Numbered from the stretch's first letter, positions 25,611 through 37,142 are shown. The stretch: DNA of 64,000 nucleotides from Euryodendron excelsum (GCA_033060915.1 CM065397.1:18879001-18943000); one strand, 5' to 3'. The notes: a model not told the origin generated them from the sequence alone. Numbers and translations: made by a program.

Positions 25611-26200
25611 GGTAGACCTCCTGGTAGTCCCAAGAAGGCGTTGCATATATGGAGATAGTGGGAGATGGTTGTCTCTCCACATGACAGCGTGGCATTGGAG
25701 GGCCAGACTGGTAACAGGATAGTAGGGGGAGTGGTTGTCCAACCCCACGCGTGACGCTCCCTTAGGCGTGTGTCAGAGCAGAGAAGGTGACTACCTCCTG
25801 CTGCACGCGAGGTCTTAGAGTTAGGAGCACATTATCATGATTGGGTTGTCAGTTATGGCCTCTACTGGCTTGGCAAGTGGAGGGGAATGATCGGCGCCGT
25901 CCCACAAGGTCTATTCGAGGCATGGCCTGCTTGGTCATGCTCGGCATGGTCGTGCTTGGTCGTGCTCGGCATGGTTTGCTCGGTCTTACTCGGCCATGGT
26001 CTATTCAGTCGTGATCGGCCATGGTTTGCTTGGTCGTGGTCGGCCATGGTCTTGCTCGGCCATGGTTTACTCAGTTGTGGTCGGCTATGGCCTGCTCAAC
26101 CATGGTCTGCTCGGTCGTGCTTGACATGTACTTTGGGCACCCTGTCCTTGATACAATCGCCGGTCAGCCCATTGTTGGAGGTCCTGATCGGTCCCCATCA
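25611..26200 (-). mobile_element. 3' LTR of the gag-only gypsy element, second part
   Basis: Aligns with 28444-29024 of the other LTR (GGTAGACCTCCTNGTAG..., CCACACGTGG-like text, AGCCCATTGTTGG.GGTCCT). It ends in CCCCATCA at 26200. It contains a degenerate 20-22-bp repeat built from GGCATGGTCNTGCTCGGTCGTG at about 25915-26125, also present in the other LTR. Open frames rich in CSAW/HGLL here are translations of that repeat, not genes. Confidence 0.88.
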
Positions 26201-26218
26201 GTTGCCCCAATTCCTCTG
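26201..26218 (-). other. Polypurine tract of the gag-only gypsy element
   Basis: On the minus strand the sequence just upstream of the 3' LTR reads CAGAGGAATTGGGGCAAC and then TGATGGGGACC. A purine-rich block abutting the LTR TG is the expected plus-strand primer. Confidence 0.65.
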
Positions 26219-26575
26219 AGTACCCCAAGCGTGGTCAGGGGAATTTCTAGAATAGCAAGTGTTTCTTAATAAAGGTGGAATGCATTGTAATCAAATTTTT
26301 ATGAATGGAAAAGCTCTTTTGGCCTCTGATACTATAGTTTTTGCTTTAATCTGTAGATTTTGTTACCTTCCATGAATAAACAAAATCTCATTAGTAGATA
26401 AACCAACAAATTAACAAATTATTATCTAGTCTGTTTTGACATTTGGCAAGTGTAGGTAGTCAGCAAAAATGCAAGTGTAGATAATAAGTAAAATGTTGGT
26501 GTAAATAATCAGTGTATACACTCTGGTTGGTAAGTAGCTGTGGTCAGTAAGTAAAGTGGATGCTTTGGTCAGGAA

Positions 26576-26915
26576 TTTTGTCGCTTTCACATGTCGAATG
26601 GGTATAAAGCCTCTGCTTGCTCGACCTGAGCATGAGCAGAGCTTTTGTCGCTTTCTCATGTCAATTGGGCATAAAGCCTCTGCCTACTCAGCCTATGCCT
26701 GAGCAAGGCTTTTGTCGCTTTCTTATGTCGAATGGGCATAAATCCTCTGCCTGCTCTGCCTGGGCCTAAGCAGGGCTTTTGTCGCTTTCTCATGTTGATT
26801 GGGCATAAAGCCTCTGCTTGCTCGGCCTGGGCCTAAGCAGAGCTTTTGTCGCTTTCTCATGTCGATTAGGCATAAAGCCTCTGCCTGCTCGGTCGAGGCC
26901 TAAGCAGGGCTTTTG
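26576..26915. repeat. Five tandem copies of a 67-bp unit in the element's 3' region
   Basis: TCGCTTTCNCATGTCGATTGGGC... starts at 26581, 26648, 26715, 26782 and 26849, exactly 67 bases apart. A sixth, degraded start is at 26916. Each unit continues ATAAAGCCTCTGCCTGCTCGG and ends AAGCAGGGCTTTTG. The array lies between gag and the 3' LTR, where Tat-lineage gypsy elements are known to carry tandem repeats. Confidence 0.92.
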
Positions 26916-27114
26916 TTACTTCGTTATTATTTTGGTTGATGCCCTTACAAGGGAGATGTTAGGGAGTTTGCAAACAAAAAGAGTTATAAGCAAATTCAGA
27001 AAGTTGTAGATGAACTCGTCATTGTAGAGACAAGTTAGGATAAATGTATACAAACTTATGCATTGTGTCAGCTGCTCACTTTTTACAATTGTTGTACATT
27101 CAAATAGAAAGAAA

Positions 27115-28200
27115 TCACTTACACATAGTGCCCTCATCACGCTTCCTTGGCACGTTCATCGTATCTTCTGCGTTCATATGCTTCTGGGCTCTAATCATAA
27201 GATCTGCCATGGTCTTCGGGGGCTCATTAGCTAACGAGAATATGAACTTGTGGGTCCTGACCCCGCTCACAAAGGCAGTGACAACGACCATGTCGTCAAC
27301 ATCATCCACTTCAAGGGTTTCCAAGTTAAACTTGGTGACAAACTCCTGAACTGTTTCTTCCTTCTTTTGCTTCACATTAAGCAGACTAGTTACTGGTTTC
27401 CTTTGACGATGGGCTCCAATGTAATAACCAACGAACAGCTTACTAAGCAAAACGAAGGAGTTAACAGTGGAGGGTTAGATCCGGTTGAACCACACTCTAG
27501 CTACTCCTTTGAGAGTGATTGGGAAGGCTCTGCACATGATCTCATTTGGGATAGCCTATAGTTACATCAAGCCCTTGCAGGTTTCTAGATGATTTAATGG
27601 GTCCTTAGTTCTATCAAACATTTCTACAGTTGGCATCTTGAACTTGGGTGGTAGGGGGACTTGTATCACTACCAGAGTGAATGGTGAGTTGATTCTGTTC
27701 ACTAATTCTTCAATGGTGTTGGGAGTCCTAGTCTTCACTGCCTCCATGACTCTGGTCATCTGGGCCTGAAGGGCTCTAAAATGCTCATCCTAGGCTGGGG
27801 GGGTTGTCCATTCTTTCTCCTACAACCTTAGTGTGTTGGGGGTGATGCCGCAGGTGCGAACTTGGGGCTTGACTCTATGCTTCCTTCGGTTGGGCTCCAC
27901 CGTTTCAGGATGGTAGCGCGCTGTTAGGGGCAATGCACCATCGCTTAGAAAAACGGGGTCTTTGTTCACTATCCTAATGGCATTGCCTCTTCCTCTATCT
28001 TTCGGTTGAACTCGAGGTGGTTGGCCTCCTCTTGAGGCAACAGGGAGTTGTTGAAGAAACTCCTCGTTTTAGATGATTAGTGTTTGCATATTGATCATCA
28101 CATCGGCCATTTGAGTTTCAAAGGCTGTGACTCTATTCGTATTTTGGTCATCCATCGGTGGGGGTAGGTATGAAGTGTCGAATCTAGTTACAACCATGAA
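27115..28200 (-). pseudogene. Retrotransposon gag (Ty3-gypsy), frameshifted
   Basis: Read on the minus strand, an N-terminal part ends in PLPPKFKMPTVEMFDRTKDP followed by LNHLETCKGLM (27562-27759). After a frame change comes GYPNEIMCRAFPITLKGVARVW. An open piece of 111 residues (27115-27450) then holds RQRKPVTSLLNVKQKKEET, VQEFVTKFNLE and PPKTMADLMIRAQKHMNAED. This is the Retrotrans_gag domain in the correct order. Upstream, 27760-28200 translates to a low-complexity N-terminal part with further stops. At least one frameshift and several stops break it. No zinc knuckle or protease follows, so the coding part ends at gag. Confidence 0.85.
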
Positions 28201-28213
28201 AATGGAAATAATT

Positions 28214-28234
28214 GTTCCCACAGACGACGCCAAC
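28214..28234 (-). other. Primer-binding site of the gag-only gypsy element
   Basis: On the minus strand the bases after the 5' LTR read GTTGGCGTCGTCTGTGGGAA. This is close to the TTGGCGCCGTCTGTGGGGA primer-binding text common next to plant gypsy LTRs. Confidence 0.7.
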
Positions 28235-29024
28235 TAATGATGCAGTAAACTTGTAAGGTCGGTTCCAGGTCGATGGCGAACTTTTCTGGTGATCTGAGAG
28301 GAAGAAGCGGGTGAGGGACACTAGTGTGGTGCTGGCCAAAGACATTCTGATGCCAAAGTTAGGTTTTTGGAGATATTTTAACAGAGTTTTGGCTAGAGTT
28401 TATGTTTGCGTACATTGTTGGAGAAGATGAGTTTCCCTTTTATGTGGGTAGACCTCCTAGTAGCCCTAGGAGAGCGTTGTATATATGGAGATAGTAGGAG
28501 ATGGTTTTCTCTACACGTGGTAGCGTGTCATTGGAAGGCCAGACTAGTGGCAAAATAGTGGGGGGAGTGGTTGTTCAACCCCACACATGGCGCTCCCTTA
28601 GACGTGTGTCAAAGCAGAGACCGTGACTATCTCCTGCTACACGCGAGGTCCTGGAGTTGGGAGCATGTTCTCATGATTGGGTTGTTAGTGATGGCCCCCA
28701 CTGGTATGGCAAGTGGAGGGGAATGATCGACAATGTCCCACAAGGTTTGCTCAGGGCATGGCCTTCTCGATCATGCTCGGTATGGTTGCGCTTGGTCGTA
28801 CTCGGCATGGTTGTGCTCGACAAGTCGTGCTTGGCATGGTCTGCTCGGTCTTGCTCGGCTATGGTTTGCTCGGTCTTGCTCAGCCATGGTCTGCTCGGTC
28901 GTGGTCGACCATGGCCTGCTCAGCCATGGTCTGTTCGGCCGTGTTTGACATGTACTCTAGGCGCCCTGTCCTCGATACAACTGCCAGTTAGCCCATTGTT
29001 GGGGGTCCTAATCGGTCCCCATCA
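28235..29024 (-). mobile_element. 5' LTR of the gag-only gypsy element (790 bp)
   Basis: Uninterrupted LTR copy, the pair of 23651-26200. Its inner end reads TAATGATGCAG where the other copy has TGATGATGCAA, so the terminal TG has mutated. Its outer end CCCCATCA abuts the AAACC target duplication. It carries the same CATGGTCTGCTCGGTCGTG-type minisatellite at about 28745-28945, which yields spurious frames at 28657-29112. Confidence 0.88.
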
Positions 29025-29184
29025 AAACCTATTCAAATGGTGCCTTGTTTGGCTAGCAAGAAAAAAAATGAGAAAAAGAGAAGCATTAGGTTACATTATT
29101 GTTCAGTTTTGAACGAATCCTGGCACATGGGTGGGGTACTATTTTGATTTGTGGGTTTGTGGCCTAATTTCACAATATTGTGAC

Positions 29185-29412
29185 AAATTGTGTTTGAAAC
29201 ACAAATTTATTAAGAAAAAAAAAAAAAAGGTGAGGAAAAAAAGTAAAAAAAAAAAAAAAGAGAACAAAATGAGATATTACAAATTTTTATTTTTTTTATT
29301 TTTATGTTATTTTACCCTCTACTTTATCTAACAACTAAACATACAATATAATTTCATATACTATTTCTTAATTTTTTTTTTTTATCAAATTCTTAATTCA
29401 AACATAACATAA
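29185..29412. mobile_element. MITE family B, third copy
   Basis: Starts TTGTGTTTGAAACACAAATTTATTAAG and ends CAAATTCTTAATTCAAACATAACAT, an imperfect inverted pair. The interior matches the 12157-12372 copy in order: GAGAACAAAATGAGATATTACA, TTATGTTATTTTACC, CATACAATATAATTTCATAT. Non-coding. Confidence 0.55.
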
Positions 29413-31144
29413 AGAGTTATTGTTTACCATCTATACTTGTATGATCAGAAGTTCAGAACCATTCAAAAAAGCTGACCAGCGCTGTGTTGGAAGTCAAACC
29501 CTTCAAGGGGTACAAATTAAAGCATTTGAGACTTGATCAAATGTTGTTTCAATCATAAACAAATGTTCTATTGTAGGATTATATATGTGATATATTCTTT
29601 GAATTTTCAAACTCAAGAATAATTTGGCGTGAAGTCTTTGAAGTAGTTAGAGAAATTTCAAAATTGACAGTAACAAAAAGGCAACAAATTTAATCTCCCA
29701 ATGATATTGGATGGCTCGGTTGTACACATATTCAATGGTACAGTAATTTGAGTACTATTATTCACATTTAAGGATTCATCAAATAAACGGACGGTAAAAA
29801 TTTATAGCAAAGGTAACACCTAGAAATAAGAATGATACATTAATTCCCACCTATTGATTTTAAAGTAACTAATGTCGAGAAAAATTTTATTTCAAGGTAT
29901 GTAATATATCAATGTCACGATTTCTCTATTTGCCATGCCGAAAAAATGCCACATATGAGAAGAATTTGGATATTACAATGACGAGAATTATCGCCCCCCT
30001 TAGCATTTTTTTTCCCCTCATCAAAGGGAAAAGGAAATTGTGAATGTCATTAAAATGTGGGAATTTCATAAGAAATAATAGAGATAATGCTTGCAGGTAT
30101 AAGGGATATGTAAAAGTAGTATGAGAAAGCAAGGAAACACCTAATAATTTCTACAATGCATGCATGAATCTCAAGGGCCTTGTCATTCTCTGTAATGGTT
30201 TTGAAAACTTCGTTGATGTTAATATATATATATATATATATTTAAAAAACTTTGTCTTTGTATTTTTGCTTTTTGGGTTCAACTTTGGTTTGTTTTCAAA
30301 CATTGATGTTTCTTTCGAGGCAACATTAGTAGCGTATGCTAACGTTTTGGACTCTGGTAGACTTGTCAAGTCAAATGTTAATTTTCTTCCGCATGAGCTT
30401 TTACTTTTACTTCGACTTCTTGATTCGTGTTCTACGGCCACTTCCACGCTTTTCCTTACACAACACTGTACTCAGCAAATACTCGTATATATAAATGATA
30501 AAAAATTTCATTTTTTGTCTTGAAATTTAAAAAAATACTTGTTTTTTTTAATTGTGCTATATAATACATATTAAATGTTTCGCATATTACACTTTATAAA
30601 AAAAACTCATTCAAATAAAAAATACTTATGATATAATCTAATATTACCTTAGCCTATTATTGATTCTTTATTTAATACAAAATTATAATAATATAATTAG
30701 TGACCATTAAACACATTCTACCTTATCAATATAGAAAAACTTGTGTAACTTATGACTTGTGTTTATCTACTAGTATCGCGTTATATAATTCTATATTTTT
30801 CTAGTAATAAATATGGTTAAATTATTAAATATATTTTTCTATAAACTTTTATTAATGGTAAAAACATAAAACAAAATTAAAATTGATACATAAGCATATT
30901 CTTATATTAAGTATTGAAAGAATAAATTAAGAAAAATAAAATTTATTTATCTAGCACTTTAATTCAGTTGTTTTGTTACTAGTATGTGTTAAAACTAACA
31001 TATATGACCTGTTTGGTGAGGATCATCACTATTAATCTAAACTATTAATTATTAAAAGGTTCGATGCCTTAGTTTGGTGAGGATCTTTTAATTTTTCTTT
31101 TTTCTTTTTTTTTTATTTTGTCTAAACTGCTCTTATAGCCAAAC
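29413..31144. other. AT-rich intergenic spacer
   Basis: No gene supported. Overlapping open frames on both strands at 30151-30523 cross an (AT)10 run and show no recognisable domain. Near 31010-31090 the phrase GTTTGGTGAGGATC occurs twice, about 70 bases apart. Confidence 0.5.
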
Positions 31145-33013
31145 TGTTGACTCAATGCCTTGATTTTAATGATAACAAAACATGATTTAATGATCTAATA
31201 ATTCTACTTAGTGTGCAGATTAATTGTTAATTAGATCTTGACTTGAACCTTATCATAATGAAAGATTTGTGATGCAACGATTTGAATAAAGAATGAAAAG
31301 TATGATGAGATGACAAAGCTAATATTATAAGAGAACAAATGAATTTCAAAATGATGAAAATCTTAGATTGAAGATTGATAAGCATGAAGGTATGGCATAT
31401 TCAATAGTAGTAATCTTATAGATAATGAAGAAATTTTAAAGATGATGGATGTCAAAAAAAGAAGAGACCAACTCAAAGACACGGAAGCTTTCTTGGAAGA
31501 TTTGAAGACGTCTTAAAGATATGGAAGAAATCACAAGACTTGAAAAGCTTTCTTGGAAGATTTGTTGAAGTCTAGGAAGAAGTTATAGTGATTGAAGAAT
31601 CCTAGAAAAAATTTAGAAATGAATATCAAGTAAAGAGATTGAAAATGTTCAAAGAATGATAAAAAATCAGTTAAAGAAATGAAGATTTTAAGTGTTGGAA
31701 GCTCTCTTGAAGATCTTGAAAGAAACATGAATCAATGGAAGAAGTAATAATGATTAAAGAGCTTTACAAGTAATTAAAATGGAGTTAATCCATCTAGAAT
31801 GGATTAAAGATGTTCTTGGAGTCATCAAGCTTTAAAAAAGTATTTGCAAGTTTTAAAAAGCTTATTTGGATGATACTTCAAAAGATTGGAGACTTTGAAG
31901 AAGAATGAAGAAAAGCTGCAAAAATAAGTTTTCTGGTAAAAAGAGTCGACCTCTTAAGTTTTAAGAGTCAGCTCTTTCAAACAAAATCTTGAAAATTTGC
32001 TGGAGACTCAAAAGAGTCGATACCTCATCATTCAGGAGTCGACTCATTTCAACAGAGCCTAAAAATTTTAAAGACTACTCAAAAGAGTCAACTCCTCACT
32101 GCAAAAGAGTCAACTCATTGGAACAAAGAGTTGAGTCTACAGATTCTGACCAAAAGAGTCGACTCCTACAAGTCATGAGTCAACCCCTCAAGGCAAAATA
32201 CTAAAGTAGACTGCAAAAAGAGTTGACTCATTGTAAAAATAGTCGACCCCCGACAGCAACGACTATATTTCTAACAGGCATTATGTTGCAATCTGCCACC
32301 AAAACTTCTCCAAAAACTAGAATCGATCCATAGCTTTAAATACAAGATACCTGCAACTTCTATAAAGATGAATTGAGCGATTATATCATTAGTTTTAAGA
32401 GCTTGAAGCTGAAAATCTCTTGTGCCTCAACTGTCACATATTTTTGCTGAGTGTTTAAGGTTATTCATTGAGCTATACTTGTTCATATACTCATTAGGAG
32501 AGTTACCAATTGTATAACCTTTATTCATTTCACTTAGGTGGATTTGTAAATCTGTAAGTTTTAGTATTCTTAGGTATAAACATTTGTAAGTTTGAGTGAA
32601 ACTTAAACAAAATCATTTATAAGTTTGAAAGAAGCTTGGACAAAATCTCTTGGGTTTTGAAAGCTTGGGAAAAAACTTTTGTAAAAGTGAGCTAGACACT
32701 TGTGGCAAAACCAGCAGCTGTGTAAGAAGTGTTACATAGTGGAATACCTTCCAAAGGATTGAAGAAGAGATAACATAGGCAAAGTTGGCTGAACCTCTAT
32801 AAATCTGGTGCTCTTCTTTTCGTGCTCTATTTTGCTTATTTGCTCTTTATACATGTTTGTGTAGATATATACTTTGATATATACCTTACTTGCTTGATAT
32901 ATACTTTGATTAATTATTGTTGAAATACATAATCTGTTTTTAGTTTCATTATTTGATATAAATTCTGAAAAATCTAATTCACTCCCCTCTTGGATTGCCT
33001 TCTTGGGCCAACA
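31145..33013 (+). mobile_element. Solo LTR (1869 bp), copia SIRE/Maximus-like
   Basis: It begins TGTTGACTCAATGCCTTGATTTTAATGATAACAAA and ends TTCACTCCCCTCTTGGATTGCCTTCTTGGGCCAACA. The ends TGTTG/CAACA are inverted. CAAAC (31140-31144) precedes it and TAAAC (33014-33018) follows, a 5-bp target duplication with one change. The 'CACTCCCCTCTTGG' 3' end and the long LTR size are typical of SIRE/Maximus-type copia LTRs. There is no primer site, coding text or second copy, so it is solo. It contains a cluster of GAGTCGACTC-like palindromes at 31940-32260. Confidence 0.75.
31940..32260. repeat. Cluster of AAGAGTCGACTC palindromic motifs within the solo LTR
   Basis: Variants of AAAAGAGTCGACTCNT recur about ten times at irregular intervals of 20-40 bases. 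GAGTCGACTC is itself a perfect palindrome. Confidence 0.8.
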
Positions 33014-33665
33014 TAAACAATATTTACTATTCTTTTACATTCTCTTTTGTTTTAACCACAAGGATAAAACAGTAAAATCACCGAAAAGCCACAATCGATT
33101 TAAAACTCATGTTAAGGACAAAAAAACTCCTTTGTGAGGAAATTATCTACTCATAGTTAACTGACTGGTTGAATCAAAAATTGAATTTTGAATTGGTTCG
33201 GTTCAATTAATTTACCAAAAATGCAATTGAACTAAATTAAATTGGATTGAACCGGTTTGTATTTTAAAAAATTGATGAACTGACTGGTATATAGTGAACC
33301 AAATGACTTTTAAAAACAGTCAAACTAGCCCAAATTATACATGATTTAAAGCCATTTGTTTATTGAAAACATATATTTTTATGGTCTTTTGATAAAAAAA
33401 AAATAGAATCAATAAGTAAAAACTTTAAACTAAAACCAAAAAAGAAAAAGAAAAAGAAAAAGGAAGAAAGAGGGGAAAAAAAGTACCAATGGGCATTAAA
33501 ATAAAAAATATTAAATTTAGGAAGAAAAAATTCATCTTGATTGCTTTTAAAATTACTTATTTTTTATTTTTTTTCTTATAAGTACTAGTTTTTTTATATT
33601 TAGTTTGAGTTATTATATGAAAGTAAGTATCATTTAATTTATTCATATTTTTTTAACTATTATTA

Positions 33666-33704
<39 letters not shown>

Positions 33705-34543
33705 TAATTAAATCGGTTAAATTTTGAATTAAACTATTGAACTGATACTTTAACTCGTTCGATCAATCTTTTGATTATGATAACTAGAACTGCACTAGTT
33801 GAATGGAAGGAAGTTGCCTTTGATAATATTTGATATCATGTAATAACGTGCACACGTAGAATGTGTCCCCCCCATCATATATATACATATATACATATAT
33901 ATATATATATATGAACGTACCCGGAATATGACTATATCAGTTTCTATTTACCCATCCCCTTTCACGTACGATATCCTAGTTAGTACTTTTCACAGCTCCT
34001 CAAAGTTCTTATTCATATTAATCACGGGTGCATGATAGTTTTCAACGTGCAATGACATACTCTTTCTCTACTTACGGGTGTTCACGAATCAGTTTGAATT
34101 GAGTTTGGGTGTCGTTCATTACTCGAATCGACCATATTAAATTTAAAATTTTAAAATTTATTTTAATTTAATAATTAATCGGGTTAATTTGATTTGAGTT
34201 GAATAAAAAAAACACATTTTAGTGTTAAAAAAATATCAATTCAAGTCGAGTTGATCTGTTAGAGTTGAAAAAATAAAATCCACCGTCCAAATCCAAAATA
34301 TTTAAATTAGTTAAAATTCATCTGTTATTCATTCATATTGTGAATGAATCGGGTCGGTTTAACGTGGGGGTGGAGTCAGGTTAGAAAGTCAAAGCTTTTG
34401 TATCCTGCAGGCTTATTTTCAAATTCAAACCACGTGCCAAAGCTCAATCATTTTGAACTTTCTTTTAACGGGAAAAAATAGGATAAACTTAACAACGGTT
34501 ATCATTGTCATTAATTGGTGAATTCTGACAAAAGTAAAATGAA
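33014..34543. other. AT-rich intergenic spacer
   Basis: No gene. An (AT)n run with TACATATATA lies at about 33882-33913. Around 33170-33310 the text is rich in GAACTGAACCGGTT-like phrases that also recur inverted near 33700-33780, suggesting another decayed inverted-repeat element about 600 bp long. Confidence 0.45.
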
Positions 34544-34821
34544 GGTCTCGTTTGGTAACGTTTTTTGTTTTTGTTTTTTATTTTTTTTAAAAAAAAATAT
34601 CGTTTGTTTAAATTTTTTTTTATTTTTTACAAAATTTGAAAAAAGAAAACTAAAAACACTAAAATGGGTGTATTTTCTCTTACAAAAACATTAGTCTAGT
34701 ATTATTGACATAACAATAACCTATAAACGTTCATCATCAAATCACAAAAAACATACAGCAAAAACACAAAACAAAAACAAACAGCAAAAAATAAAAATTG
34801 ACAGCGTTATCAAACGGACCC
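34544..34821. mobile_element. MITE-like element with GGTCTCGTTTGGTAACG ends
   Basis: The left end GGTCTCGTTTGGTAACG and the right end CGTTATCAAACGGACCC are inverted repeats with few mismatches. GAA flanks both sides (34541-34543, 34822-34824), a possible 3-bp target duplication. The interior has T-rich then A-rich arms that would fold. Non-coding. Confidence 0.55.
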
Positions 34822-37142
34822 GAAGGCTTCTTCTTCTTCTCTTTTAATTTTTAAATTTTGTAAATAAAATGAAGACTTTGGATATAAATTATTCATGCGT
34901 CGATGTCAATTTAACATTTAAACCATGTGCTAATTGGAAAAAAAGGAAAAATATCACTAGTGAATTGTATCGAACCAAGATTTTTTTTTCCGCATAATCT
35001 TAAATTTAATTTAGTATTAATTTGGAAAGTGACTTGGCTCCACTCCAATTCTTCATGTTTTTTCATAAAACACTATGTTTTGATCTTGAATTTTTGATCG
35101 AAATGGAAAGAGAACGGAAAAAATAGGTAAAAAAAAGCTATTTTTTATTTGGTTGGTTAGAAAAATGAGTTGAAAATGAAATTTTTTTTCCTGATTTGAT
35201 TACTAACAAAAATAAATATGTATAACTTATTTCATTTCCTCTTCATTTTCTCTTTCTTCACAACTCTCAAACTCAAACATAGAAATTCCGCATTTATAAC
35301 GAGATCTGACTTTTTACATCTATCCTCCTATTTTGATCAGTTTTAATCTTCATTAGTTAACAAAATTTCCCAAATTTGAATTATGCAAAGATTTTAATGA
35401 GCAAAGGAAAATGAATCCTTTTTTTCCTGGTTGGTTTTTTATGGTTGGGAGAGGGGGTGGGGGTTCATGAAAAATTCAAATAATAATAATATTCTCAGAC
35501 AACTTTTCTTTTCTCTCTTTTTTTTTCTTAGTTAAAGTCCATAATCAGGAGAAAATTTATTTTAAATGATTATCATATGATGTGACTTTCATTAAGATTT
35601 TTGCATTCATAATATATCTCACTTAAATTTACAAATACTAATGTCATAATGAAAATAACATATAGTTGATCGTTATTTGGGATAATCTTCCCTTATTATA
35701 AATCAATGATAAAATTGTGTTTTGTAATCTCACACTTTTTGCTGATCAAATGCGACTATTTTTTATTGAATAAATTATTGGCAAATAATTTCCTTAATTG
35801 ACCAAATAATTTGTTTGGCTACTCATTCCCCTCATGTAAAATCCATCAAAGTGGATTTATAAAGAATTTTCCTCGTGTAAATTAAGAAATTACCTAGGAG
35901 CAATAGAAAAGTAGGTTTGTGGATAGACTACTTCCAGATAGATCAACGGTCAAAAGTCAATACTCAAAAGGTTTCAGTATTAGCCGTACAACTAATAACG
36001 CGGAGAACACCACTCTTTTGGCAGGATGTCAGTATTTATTCTAATTAAATTGGAATATGTGTTTTTTTAATACATGATAATATTAATTTATTGCATATGA
36101 ATGAGTTTTTAAAGAAATAAATATTATATGATAAAATTAAATAGATACAAATTTAAAAAATCTTAGTATTAACTTACTACTAATTTTCTTCCTCATTCCA
36201 TGAATCAAATAAGGTCATACCAAATATATTATCAAAATTACGCTATTTATATTAAAATTTACTTTCTTATGTATAATGAATGAACTCATTCATTTACAAA
36301 ATGTCTTTAATTTTTTTATATAAGTTGGCCACATTTGATCCCTTTATTTTTTTATTTTGAATGACATATCAACTCTTCAATTATTTTTTATTTACTTTTA
36401 AAAATTTAATCATTAGAATAGATATTTTCAGTTCAACCATAGGAATAGATGCACAAAACATTCTTCATACACATTTTTTAACAGTAAGTTTGTATAAAAT
36501 ATAAGCGCCGTTATAATTCTTTTTGTTAACTCTCGACATAAATAAGGTTGTTGCTAACATGTGTTTGTAAGACATATTTTAAGTATACTTTATATAGTTA
36601 TAAAATATTTAATATTTTAAACACATTTTAAACGTACTTTGTCTTGACAAAGTATTCTTACAACTATACAGACAAGGTATTATTAAAATGTGTCTTGATA
36701 ACACATGTTGGCATTAATTTGTAGAACCCAATTGTAACTTTGTGAATGGATAAAATAACTACATGACTTACTCTTAATGACTATTTGCATATGAAGAACT
36801 GGAATTAAGTCTTTACCCTTCGTATATAGCTAATCATGTATTCTAATTTTCTCAAATGGTGGTAATATGTATGTCACTTCCTAGTATACAAATGAAAGAA
36901 TGTGCTATGCCACTTAAGCATTTGAATTATATTACCTACAATATATAATATATATTATATATACGTATATACCGGTGAATCTACGTACACCTCCTCCTAC
37001 CTATGATATTTATAACCCATATTTGTCCCCTCCAGCTCTTGACTCTTTTCTCTCTTCTCTTCCTTAAAACCCCATGATATAGCTCTTCCAATCCTCCGAA
37101 AACCTTACACAAACTCAAAACCATAATAACAAACCCAAAGAC
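34822..37142. other. AT-rich intergenic and upstream region of the DUF868 gene
   Basis: No gene seen. It is strongly AT-rich; 36300-36420 resembles the long-TIR repeat family (CCCTTTATTTTTTTATTTTGAATGACATATC). Immediately upstream of the DUF868 start the strand becomes C-rich (37000-37140), as expected for a 5' UTR. Confidence 0.5.

Larger units (their letters stand above)
23651..29024 (-). mobile_element. Gag-only Ty3-gypsy LTR retrotransposon, complete, with nested insertion
   Basis: Two LTRs (23651-26200 with an insertion, and 28235-29024) share sequence from TGATGATGCA..TAAAC to CGGTCCCCATCA and stop matching exactly there. AAACC directly precedes the left one (23646-23650) and directly follows the right one (29025-29029), a perfect 5-bp target duplication. 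The gag frame, primer site and polypurine tract all place the element on the minus strand, 5' LTR at the higher coordinates. The internal region is only about 2.03 kb. It codes for gag text but shows no protease, reverse transcriptase, RNase H or integrase, so the element would have depended on a partner, as TR-GAG/LARD-type elements do. Many mismatches between the LTRs imply an old insertion. Confidence 0.9.

Noticed and set aside
25862..26269. 110-, 82- and 61-residue frames rich in CSAW/HGLL
   Set aside because: They translate a 20-22-bp minisatellite inside an LTR; the same happens in the other LTR at 28657-29112.
27250..27561. 103-residue plus-strand frame
   Set aside because: It is the antisense shadow of the gag domain, which has the recognisable motifs on the minus strand.
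30151..30523. Overlapping 98- and 119-residue frames on opposite strands
   Set aside because: They cross an (AT)n run, lack any known domain and have no supporting context; a small gene cannot be excluded but is not supported.
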